A DNA stretch of 64,000 bases, from positions 372,001 to 436,000 of the forward strand of contig NC_061470.1 of assembly GCF_022581195.2 (NCBI RefSeq), given 5' to 3'. Position numbers and translations under genes: made by a program. This stretch comes from Helicoverpa zea. Its lineage: Eukaryota > Arthropoda > Insecta > Lepidoptera > Noctuidae. Below the pieces are notes generated by a model. That model searched no databases. It worked only from the letters and a program-made list of their open reading frames with translations, and had not been told where the DNA came from. Every line of letters begins with the position of its first letter. Positions within the stretch are counted from its first letter, which is position 1. Shown here one piece after another: positions 9,401-21,678 of this stretch.

Positions 9401-12400
9401 GGCTGCTTTGTGAAAGTCTTCTAAAACCCACAAGGCGATTTCGGCCCGACTCGGGAATCGAACCCGAGACCTCGTGCTTAGCAGCCGCACTTGCGACAGC
9501 TAGACCAACGAGGCAGTTAAAAGTTTTGACTGATATAGAATAAGATGGCCATAGTGTGTACTGACCAGGTCTGTATGAGGCACTTGTCGTCCGCGTGCAG
9601 GATGTTGTTGAGGTAGAGCAGATGCGTCCACCACTTGCGGCGGCACACGGCGGCCTCGCTGCCCACCAGCGGCGCCCACAACGGCCCGCGGCCCAGGCGC
9701 TCCCACCACGACGCCGCGAACCAGACCACCATCCAGTACGATGGAGACACCCTGCACCACAACAAATATATTATTTATTCAGATTTTTTACACTTTTTAA
9801 ATTTTTCCCATTATAATGTGTGTGTCCCTGCCTGATGATCCTATTGAGCATGGTCTCCACGAAGGTGGAGAAGGGCGGCACGTGCTCCCCGCGGCGCCGT
9901 TGCTGCAGCAGCTTGTGCGCCAGGAGGAACGACGACATGATGAAGAAGATCTGCACCACCAGCGTGCTGTTCGTCATGAGGACCACGTCTATTGAGCCGC
10001 GGATCTGTGGATAATAACGACACTTTACGTACTTTCAATAATACCTTGCATACTTTTCTATTCCTTACAAAAACTGAGAGCAGACGAGAGGCTCTGGTCT
10101 GAGTGTGGTGAAGCGTGGTGACCTGTTCGTATATCCTGGTGTCGGTGAGGTAGGTCTGCGTGGTGATCCAGCAGACGTGCTCGATGATGACGACCAGCAT
10201 GGTGAGTACGCGCAGCCCGTCGAAGCTGGCGAGGTCGGTGCGCGCCGAGCGCGGCGGCGGCGCCAGCAGCGCGCGCCAACAGCCCGGCAGCGACCACGCC
10301 AGCGCCCACTCCGCACCTGATCAACGAACAATTACGGGACTTTGAGAACGTGTCTTTGTAGCTCAGTTGGATGGCGGATTTTGTACATGTCAGCTGAAAT
10401 GAATAGATACCTAAAAACTACATCTTCATCTGACAATAATTGGTCAGCCTGAGTAGCCCAGTCATCCATTGATATTTCGCAACTTGTACTAGTTAGTTCC
10501 AACCCCGGCGCTGCACTGGCTGCTCGGCTAATGAAAGTGCTCGCGCTGCGGTTGGACAGCGCGCAAACACGAAAGATCCGCACCCGACACTCCCGCGCAA
10601 CAGTTACATCATATTGTTTACTCGACTGCCGACAGTCACGTCATCACCGGAACTCGCATTACTTAAGAGAACAACTTATTTGAATATTGTAAAGGTCTTG
10701 CTTTTGTTAAAGATATCACCGCGGGGTTCTGAACTAGAAAGTAAATAAAATCAGATTACTGATTATGAAAAAAAGTTTGTCTCAAGTACTTAGCAGGCTT
10801 TAACGTATAGTCAATAGCCTTTTTATTTTTTGTGGTAGGTACAGTACTTGTTGGGAAAGCATAAAGAACCGCATAGCAAATCATAGTTGGAAGTATTTTT
10901 TGTGGTTAACAGCACGAATAAATAACTAGTGATTGCTGCAATGAACGCGCGCTGCCGACTGCCAGGCGAGGCAGTAGTTATACCTAGCAACTTGGAAGAA
11001 TACTGAGCGTTGTTATGCATGTTATTATTTATTGTTATTATAAATTGCTGTGAAAATTAACTCAAGTGATGTGCTCTTGTATGTCTAATACTGAGTAACT
11101 TTGTTCCGTAAGAGTCAGTGAAATGCCACCAGGTATACCATTTATAAATATCTCTCATCACACAGAACACGATGTCCTGTCTCTACAATGTGTGTGTTTA
11201 CTCTTGCTACCTGCTGCGAGTAATACATCAGATTTTTTGTCATCAGTCTGTCGAATTGCATTACACATGCGCAAGCGCCGCTGCGCCACTGACCCGAACG
11301 ATAGCTCAATGTGTGTTTACGCAAATTTCTTTATTTCCAACTTCTGTATTTTACGTAAAATTACCTTAATTACGTACATTATGCAGGCCGTTTAGTTATA
11401 AAACCCGTAATACTAATATATTTTCAAAATAATAGCTATATAGTGAGGGATTGACCGTAACGTGACGTAACGTAACCGCTGTAATGACACTCACCAGGGG
11501 CCCGATTCTCCTAAGTTAATAATGTCAAAATCGAATAGAAATCGAATCGCAATATGATCGCAATAGCAGTTTTAACCATATCAGGCATTCTGCTACTAAT
11601 AAAAGACCAATCGTATTCGATTGACATTTGATTGGTGTGCGATTGGTCTGCTATTTTGGTGATTTTGGTCAATACGGTAGTTTGCTGTACAATCATTTTG
11701 CAATCGCAAATCATTTGCAGACAAAATGATTCATTATTGAATGACAGAAAAGGATAAAAACGTTTATTTCAAAGAAAAAATAGCGGAATGCCACATACGT
11801 TTCAATCGTAATCGAGTCGGGATTGGATCGCAGTCGAATCGAGTCGAACGTGAATCGTATGGCGCTTAAGTAAAATTAGGAGAATCGGGCCCCAGACCAA
11901 TCGCACACCAATCAAATGTCAATCGAATACGATTGGTCTTTTATTAGTAGCAGAATGCCTGATATGGTTAAAACTGCTATTGCTATCATATTGCGATTCG
12001 ATTTCTATTCGATTTTGACATTATTAACTTAGGAGAATCGGGCCCCAGATCCCACACAGGCTGTCATCAAACTATTAGCAACAATGACTATGTTTACCGG
12101 TTCCCTGAACACAATAATGTTAGCTATTTTACCAACTATTTGTGCTTTGGCAATACCGCCATTATACGGCGTTAAGCAGCAAGTTCGTGATAGTAAGCTA
12201 ACAGTGACAAATCGCACTTTCCACTGTTAGCAGTAGAATGAATCATCTGTTACTGATGCATTATCTTCATTCTATAATAATCAGAAGTTTACTTGGTGTG
12301 GTGCGGGCGGCCTTTTTTGTCTAGTCGTAGGGAGTATATAAAAGAGGTACCTTCTAAGAAGTAGTACATAAGAGAGTAAATAAGAAATACATAGAGATAG

Positions 12401-15400
12401 TACATAAGGTAACCTCAACATGGTTTTTACATTCCTCTTTCCATTTGATCCTCTTTAACAAATAGGCAGATCATCAACCTATCAGTCTCAAGTTGTCAAT
12501 AGACCGTGAAAATGTGACGTGACAAGTAAACTAGGGTTGTGAGCCGTCAGGGGCCACTCCGGTAGATATTACCTAACAGCCGCGTGACGAGCGATCGGAT
12601 GGTTTGCTGACCTGTCGGAATTTGGTAATCAAGCTTATGGTCGACTAGTTGTTGGCGCCGACTTTGGAAAACAGCTGTAATCTGCAGAACTGCTGTAAGA
12701 TATATGTTGCATGTCTCATTTTGGTGTTGTAACTATGTTTAGCTAGTATCGACTATTTACCTAATCATAAATAACGTCTGACGCTCTGAGATGCATCCCC
12801 GTGCATCTTAAATGATCCATCATAGGTCACCGTGACCTCTTCAGGCATAGGATTATCACTCTTTTTGTGATGGCTTTAGTTAATATCCGCCATCTAGTTT
12901 CGGCGCCCTATTTGTTAGAAGTCAGCACGTCTTCTGGGGCCCGATTCTCCTAAGTTAATAATGTCAAAATTGAATATAAATCGAATCGCAATATGATCGC
13001 AATAGCAGTTTTAACGCATATCGGGCATTCTGCTACTAATATAAGACCAATCGTATTCCAACGACATTCGATTGGTTTGCGATTGGTCTGCTATTTTGGT
13101 GATTTTGGTCTATACGATAGTTTGCTCTACAATCATATTGCAATCATAAATCATTTCTAGACAAAATGATTCATTATAGAATGACAGAAAAGGATAAAAA
13201 CGTTTATTTCAAAGAGAAAATAGCGGAATGCCACATACGCTTCAATCGTAATCCAGTCGGGATTGGATCTCAGTCGAGCCGAGTCGAACGTGAATCGTAT
13301 GTCGCTTATGTAAAATAAGGAGAATCGGCCCCCTGGTTGAAGTGTTACCTTTCCTGGCGTGTTCTGGCAGCGTGAGGTCGAGCGCGGTGCTGACGGCCGC
13401 CAGCGCCAGCAGCGCGGCCAGCACGCCGGCCAGCGCGCGCTGGCTGGGCGACAGCGGAGACTGCGCGGGCGCGGCGGCCGAGCCGGCGCCGGCGCAGTAG
13501 TCCAGCCGCAGCAGCCGCGCCGACAGGTTGTAGCGCGACCACGTGCTCGCGTTCACGCACGCACTGAACCTGGGAACATAAGCGTAGCTATGTGAACGTT
13601 GACAAAAGTCAAACGTATTTGGCCTTACTACAAAAACTTAAACATCTGTTTTACACTTGTCTAAAAAAAATGTGGCTGCAAAATGAGCCATATGTCAACG
13701 TCATAATCTGTCATTTTTTTAGACAAGTCTTAAACTGATGTTTAAAAGTTTTTGTGGTAAGACGGATTGTGTGAATTGTGTCTATCAAGATGTCATTTTC
13801 TTAGGTGCTGTTTTTTAGGGGGATTCTGTCAGCGCAGTTTGTAATCAGAATTAAGCAGTTCTAAAAGGATTAGTAAGGCTAAGATGACTTGACCAAGTTT
13901 ACCAATTAAAAAATACTTTGTATATAAAGACACCGCCTATGATTATATAACACGTAACAGTGCCACTAATGAGCTATATTCAGCTAATGATAACATTAGT
14001 ATGCGTAAAACAAGCGCGGCGCCACATTACAATAAACATTGATTACGAAAACTTATAGAAGGGCCATTATCATTAAATATTTGGGTTAAACTGTTACTCT
14101 TCACTCTCACTCTCGTCACTAAAATACTAAAAAGAGGAAGATTTGGTTGTTCATCGATTAGGCTCCAGAACTACTGAACCGATTTGATAGATAGATAGAT
14201 AGATAGATCATTTATTTGTCATAACATGAGTATCATGCAGATGGTACAAAGAAACGTGGCAAAGTACAGACATGTTTGGCCTTTCGGCGTACAAATATAA
14301 AGATGAGTTTACATTGCAATGTCAAATGTCATTAATTAAATTATCACAATTGAATAATTATTTCACTGTTAGGAAGCTACGGTATCTGCGCTGAACATGG
14401 GCTATGTTTTATCCGGGTGCGGGAAGAAGTTTCCCCGGGACGCATGTTGTCTGCGCCATACCTACGCCTAGTGATTTTTAATAGCAACAAGTTACACTTT
14501 GATGTGATACTATCAAATAATTATTTTTTTGTTTTACGTTCACCCGCAAACTTTTTATATTACTCACTTCTATATTGTACACGGTTGCGTCGCCAGAAAA
14601 TCTATAATTTCATTTTGTAAAATATCAAGAATTCAGATTATTAAACCTGTATTGCGAAGAAACTGAGGTTTTCATTATTAAACTTCCAAATGTCCACCAC
14701 TGGACATTAAATGGCGACCGTGACAGGACGGATTTGCAAAAATTCGGATCGACTACGAAGACAAAGGAATTCTCACTAAAAGGAAATCTACCAAAGATTC
14801 ATCGTGGAGGACTACAGACGCAAGAACACTATAATAGAAGACAACTAAGCCAGCCAGGTCGGTCAGAAGAACTCGCCGCGCCCAGCCTTAGCTTCTACTC
14901 CGTCGAGGTTCACCGTCAGCCTGCCACGTCAGTCCGAGAATTTCGTCAACATCTGCGAGCAGCTCGTGTACCTATCAGTACCACAGCCACCAGCGAGGAC
15001 CAGTGCAGCCAGAAGCAGCCGTCTCGCCTATCAGTTAAGTGCCATTCCTACGATTTACCCTAATACCTGAACCCATTTTTCCTATCGAAAAGGTCGCTGT
15101 TTGGTACACTCCACTTGTGTATTTCATTAGTTTAACAAAATATCTAGCAATTTTAAGGCTTATTTCAAGTAAACAATCAGTAAATCTCCTAAAATAGTAC
15201 AATTAAAATCCATAATTTATTGTCAACTACCTACGTAATCATTTGTAAAATCATAAATTCATTAAAATAACAGTAATTTCATGAAAATAAGTTCACAAAT
15301 AAATAATACTTGAGTATCTAAACACCTATTAGTAATTACATTCCCGATATTTTCATTCTGCTAGGTAATCTGAAGGCCTAAACTTAGCCACCCTCCCAAT

Positions 15401-18400
15401 AGTGCGTGTCATTATTCTAGTTCACATTATTTCAAATATTTTGGCCGACTATTCCAGGGAATTCGGCGCCGCCCGACGTTGACTACCGCTAGCCGCGTTC
15501 GGGTGACGAAGCGTCTGCGCTTCGCCACGCGCCGCGCCGAGCCGCCGCCGCGCTGCTGCCGCGCTGTTACCGCGCTGCTGCCGCGTGGCTGCGTTCGGGC
15601 CCCAGGTGTCGCCGAGGGAGTATCAGATAAGAGTTGAACATATAACTTTATTCCTTCATTTTGCATTAGTGTGTTACTGTTTAGATTACTCAATCACCTA
15701 TAATACTTTCTTAAGTACTAGTTTGTCGTTTGTTGTTGTTACATACTATTAATTAATAAACAAAATGTCTTTAAGCGAAGATAAAGACAGTAATGCAAAA
15801 CAATTGAAGGAGCTATTTGCTAAACGTAGCTCGGTCAAAGGTCGTTTAACGAAATTTAAAAAGTATTTAGATGTAGTATGCTCTTTAAAATTATCAAAAA
15901 CCCAAATTAAAGAGTTAGAAATTAATATTGATAAAATACGAGCTATGTCTAGCAAATTCGATGAACTACAGGCTCAGATTGAGGTTATTAATTGCGATAA
16001 TATGGACTCTGAGATTGATGAACGTGATGGAATTGAGCAGATCTTCACCTCACATCTGGCAATTGCTGAAGAGCAACTTGACAAGTATAAGACTACTTCT
16101 CACTATTCTGATTCGCACAATTCATCACAATGTCATCACGATCAGTCAACTCATTGTCATCATGTTGATTTTAAATTACCACAAATACAAATTGCAAAGT
16201 TCGATGGCGCTTATTTCCGCTGGCTTGAGTTCCGAGATACCTATTTGTCGCTTATTCATAACAATGAGCGTATCAAGCCTATTCATAAGTTCCATTATTT
16301 GGTATCGTATCTCGAAAATGAAGCTGCGCGAATTATTTCTAATTTAGAGATTTGCGAAACTAATTATGAAACTGCATGGCAGCTTTTGTGCGATCGTTAC
16401 GATAACAAGCGCCAGCTTATAAATCAACACCTCAATTCATTGTTATATTTTGAATCGACACAGCAACAACACAAACGTGAATCAGACAAATCACTGAGGT
16501 TTCTAGTTGACCACGTAACAAAAAACTTGCGAGCATTATCAAGCTTAGCTAAACAAGATGAGCTGCTTGATATGATAATTATCAAAATTCTTATACCTAA
16601 GTTAGATAATCGTACTGCTATGAAGTGGGAAGAACACCGTAATAGTTTGTCCGATCTCCCCACTCTAAAGGACTTCAATAAGTTCCTAACTGATCGCGCT
16701 GATGTGTTAGCAACTATGTTCCAAAACAAGTCTGACACACCCAAGGCTACACAATCACGCCAAAATAATAATAATAATTCTCGTAGCACTAAGTCGTTTT
16801 CATCTACAGTTCAGAACACCGGCTCTGTCACTAAGCAGTGCGTTGTCTGTAAAGGTGACCACTGGATTTACGATTGCCCTACATTCCTAGCGAAGAGTGT
16901 TCAAGAACGACGAGACGAAGCATTTAAGTTGCACTTATGCTCCAATTGTTTACGAACTGGGCATCGTGCACGTGATTGCAAGTTGGGTCCCTGTCGTGAG
17001 TGCAAGCGTAGACACAACTCACTCTTGCATTTACCTAATTCTAACAATGCTAGCACAGGTAATACTAGTACAGTCAGCAGCAATAGCACTAACACAGATC
17101 GCGGTTCAAGTGAAATATCAGTTAATAATTCGATTAGTGATAATTTCGTAGAAAATCATATTCTTTTGTCAACAGCCATGGTAAACGTTATCAATCCTCA
17201 AACAAACAAGCAATTTCGAGTGCGTGCTTTATTAGACTGTGGAAGTCAGTCCTCATTTATTAGCCAGTCACTCATGAACAAGTTATCATTACAGGTATGT
17301 ACTATAAATACTATAAACGTTATTGGTATAGGCAACAACTTAGCGGAACATGTAAATAAAAGTTGCATTGCCCGATTAAATTCATTTAGCAACGACTACA
17401 GTGTTGTACAATCATTTTATGTGTTGAACCAGTTAACAGGTGCTATTCCTAAACAATCTATAGATATTAGTCAACTTAATATCCCACGAGACATACAGTT
17501 AGCTGATCCCAATTTTAATCAGCCTTCGGCAATAGACATCTTGATAGGTGCGGACCTATTTTGGGACCTATTAGGATGTGATCAGCTAGCATTAGGTCAT
17601 AACATGCCCAAGCTACGTAGCTCAAAGCTAGGTTGGCTAGTCGCCGGCCCTATTTTTCCAAGTTTAAGGAATCGTTCGTTACCAAAGAGTATTCCGTGTC
17701 ATGTTTCAATCAGTGATAGTGACGAATGCAATAATTCCGATATTAATTCTCAATTAACAAAGTTTTGGGAACTGGAGCAAGTTCCAGATAAGCAATATTT
17801 TAGTAAAATTGAGCAGGCTTGTGAAGACCACTTTTATCGTAATACTTACCGTTTAGAATCTGGCAGATTTTGTGTTAGGCTGCCTCTAATTGATAGTCCA
17901 GATTGTTTAGGAGATTCTTACGCAATGGCCAAGAAACGATTATTGTATTTAGAAAAACGTTTCCGTAAGAATCCAGAATTAAAGTTACAATATTCAAATT
18001 TCATTCAAGAATATTTAGAGCTAGGCCATTTAGAGGAATGTCCGATTATAAATCCCGTTCCATCCTATTATCTTTGCCATCATGCAGTGTTTAAACAAAA
18101 CAGTGAAACGACAAAGACACGTGTTGTCTTTGATGGATCGGCACGAACTTCCTCAGGTTTCTCTCTGAACGACCTACAGATGGTCGGTCCCAATGTTCAA
18201 GACTCAATCTTTTCTATTTTGATTCGAGCTCGTCAGTACAAATACATTTTGACAGCCGATATTGAAAAATTCTTTAGGATGGTTGAACTAGATGAAAAGG
18301 ATCGTAATTTACAATTAATACTTTGGAGAAGTGATGAGTCAAATCCTATCAAAACTTTACGTCTAAAAACCGTCACTTATGGTCTCGCAAGTGCTACATA

Positions 18401-21400
18401 TTTAAGCACCAAGTGTTTGTCAGTATTGGCAGAGGATTGCGATGATCAATTTATAGGTAATATTATTAAACACGATCATTATGTCGATGATTTGGTCACT
18501 GGATCCAACTGTGAGTCCGAGCTGTTATACATTCAGCGCAAGGTGTCGGACACTCTAAAATCTGCAGGGTTTAAACTACGTAAATTCAGGTCGAATTTAC
18601 CAAGTATTTTGTCATCATCGGTCATTGATCAAAATGACAAGGTTAGTTTAAGCGGATCCACTAATACTTTAGGATTAAATTGGAATCCTAAAACCGATAC
18701 TCTTCAAATATCAATTGTAATTCCCAACAAAGGTGATGTAGTTACCAAGCGATCTATACTGTCTACATCATTCAAGATTTTTGATCCTCTCGGTATTCTC
18801 AGTCCATGCGTGATTATACCTAAAATGTTACTTCAGTCCTTATGGCTCAATAAAAAGGGCTGGGATGAACCGGTTAGCTCTGATATTTTGGAATCCTGGA
18901 ACAAGTTTATTAACAATTTAAGTTTTTTATCAGATCTACAGATCCCGCGATTAACGCTATGCGAAGCTCCTAGTTATATAGAAATACATACCTTTAGTGA
19001 TGCTTCCCAAGTCGCTTACGGTGCATGTGTGTACCTGCGGTCACACAACTTAGCTGGTGATGTAAAGGTTAACTTACTGTGTGCTAAGTCTAAGGTGGCG
19101 CCGTTGAAGCCGACGACAATACCGCGTCTGGAGCTTTGTGCTGCTCTGTTGGCTGCAAAATTGTGCAAGACAGTTACCAGTTCTCTACGATGTGAGGTTG
19201 ATCGTATCATTTATTGGTGCGATTCTAGCGTTGTCCTCAGCTGGTTGAATGGTAATTCTGCAAAGCTAAAAACATTTGTAGCAAATAGGGTTGCCGAGAT
19301 TAATGAACTTACCGATAGTTCGTCGTGGCGTTATGTGCCGACTGATCAGAATCCAGCTGACCTGATCTCAAGAGGCGTAAGTCCAGATCAAATTACCAAT
19401 CTTAATTTGTGGTGGTCAGGTCCAAAATTTCTAATACAGCCTGAATCTGATTGGCCCTATTTAAATAAATTAATAAATGAACCAGACTTACCTGAGATGA
19501 AATCCACTTCCGCTGTTGTCCAGGAACCTGTAACAGAAATTCTAAAAATAGATAAATTTTCATCGTTTTTAAAATTAAGACGCATATTTGCGTATGTAAA
19601 TAGATTTATACATAATATTAGACATAAAAATCCTAAAGATAAATTATTTGGTAAATTTAGTGTTACTGAATTAGAATCATCCTTTACTAGCCTATGTAAA
19701 ATTGCTCAGCAAACTTCATTTGCTGTAGAGTACAATATTTTGTTAAAAAATAAAAATTTAAGTAGCAAATCATCTCTCTTGTCACTTTCACCCTTTTTGG
19801 ATGATGACAAGGTGATGAGAGTCGGTGGTAGAATAGAATTATCAAATTATAATTATACTAAAAAACATCCCATACTTTTACACGCCTCTCATCCACTCAC
19901 CAAATTATATTTCAAACATGAACACTTACGGAACATGCATGCCGGGCCTCAACTGTTGCTGGCCTGTGTAAGAGAAACTGTGTGGCCTATAAACGGTAGG
20001 CACTTGGCCCGCCGCACAGTACATGCCTGTGTCAGATGTAGACGTATTCAAGGTAAAACATTAACTCCCATGATGGGAAACTTACCTGCACAGCGCATCA
20101 CACCTGATTTTCCATTTCGTACTGTTGGCGTTGACTTCGCTGGTCCGTTCCTCACGCTAAATAGAAAGGGTCGAGGTGCACGATTAACTAAAACCTATTT
20201 ATGTTTGTTTGTATGTTTTCGCTATAAATGTGTGCACCTGGAAGCCGTCAGTGATTTGTCCAAAGACGCTTTTATTATGACATTACGCAGATTTATATCG
20301 CGACGGGGCAAGCCAGCGGAGATATTTTGCGATAACGGCCGCAACTTTGTTGCAGCTGCTAAGGAAATAGGCAATTTTCTTAAAACCAATCATGAGCCTG
20401 TAGTTGATTTTGCTACCAATGAAGGTGTGAAGTTTGTGTTCTCTCCCACGTATGCTCCACATTTCGGCGGCATCTGGGAGGCTGGCGTTAAATCCGCGAA
20501 ATACCACTTAAAACGCGTTATGGGAAACAATCATTTAACATTTGAGGAGATATGTACCCTTTTCACACAAGTGGAAGCTGTACTCAACAGTAGACCTTTA
20601 TGCCCACTCTCCCCTTCCCCTAACGATTACCATTTCCTAACTCCCGGTCACTTTCTGATAGGGCGTGCCTTAAATGCATTGCCTGGTCCATCGCTCGAGC
20701 ACGAGAACCAGAACAACCTTCAACGCTACATGAAGCTTGAACAAATACATCAACATTTTTGGCAGCGCTGGCAAAGGGAATATGTAGCAGAGCTACAGCA
20801 GCGCTCAAAATGGCGTACTAAATCAGCATCCCTAAAGGTCGGCGACTTAGTTCTTCTCCATGAGGATAATGTCCCACCACTCAGTTGGCGAATGGGACGA
20901 GTCAGCCGCCTGTTCCCGGGGACCGACGGAGTCACGCGAGTCGCAGATGTGCAAACTACCAGAGGTTGCTTCAGGAGACCTCTCACTCGGATCTGTCCCT
21001 TGCCTACATCTTTACCGGATGAAGACTGATGTAGTTGAAAGGAGTCTTTCAACGGGGGGGAAGATGTCTGCGCCATACCTACGCCTAGTGATTTTTAATA
21101 GCAACAAGTTACACTTTGATGTGATACTATCAAATAATTATTTTTTTGTTTTACGTTCACCCGCAAACTTTTTATATTACTCACTTCTATATTGTACACG
21201 GTTGCGTCGCCAGAAAATCTATAATTTCATTTTGTAAAATATCAAGAATTCAGATTATTAAACCTGTATTGCGAAGAAACTGAGGTTTTCATTATTAAAC
21301 TTCCAAATGTCCACCACTGGACACATGTGAAACGGCGTGAAACATCTAATCCTATATATGTTCATAGAAAAGAGTTAAACGCACGCTCCACGCGGTAACG

Positions 21401-21645
21401 AGCGACTTGCAACACAGGTGGGCGTCTCAATTCCGATGTTTGTATTTTTTTATATTTTAAATTAATTGTTATTTTCTCGTCATAATTAACACAAATCATG
21501 ACTTGTGATTATATCTAATTACAAAATGTCATAAATAACAAGCGTGGCAGATGGGTATGCTAACTGTTGGCACATCCTTTTTTTTTTTATTTATTTATTT
21601 ATTTATCAGAAACAGCTAATTTTATCTTTACAGGTACTTAACCTA

Positions 21646-21678
<33 letters not shown>

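Larger units (their letters stand above)
10317..13348. other. Intron 4 of NRF-6-like gene 1
   Basis: 3.0 kb without exons. It contains the MITE cluster described separately (11497-12046 and 12936-13333). A TATA-like stretch 'agtatataaaagag' near 12331 is followed by unexplained sequence. No coding signal is seen. Confidence 0.75.
14448..21323 (+). mobile_element. Complete BEL/Pao LTR retrotransposon
   Basis: The 6,876-bp element has two 259-bp LTRs that appear identical base for base, beginning TGT and ending ACA. A 5-bp duplication CATGT (14443-14447 and 21324-21328) flanks it. After the left LTR a primer-binding site starts at 14712 (TGGCGACCGTGACAGG). Before the right LTR is a purine tract (21051-21064). 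About 1 kb of leader precedes one intact gag-pol frame. It is inserted in an older dispersed repeat, which continues on both sides, and lies antisense to the host gene. Identical LTRs imply a very recent insertion. Confidence 0.96.

Noticed and set aside
9239..9424. Short conserved open frame recurring at 21754, 35420 and 42291
   Set aside because: It recurs only because it lies inside SINE copies; it has no protein features.
9465..9515. tRNA gene-like sequence with B box on the minus strand (also at 21980, 35645 and 42515)
   Set aside because: These are heads of tRNA-derived SINEs. They continue into a 350-bp body with a (CAT)n tail and target duplications, so they are not functional tRNA genes.
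10355..10385. 'tgtagctcagttggatgg', which resembles the 5' half of a tRNA
   Set aside because: No B box or complementary acceptor stem follows at the right distance.
14734..15063. 109-aa frame in the BEL/Pao leader
   Set aside because: It has no recognisable domain and lies between the primer-binding site and gag-pol. It is probably chance.
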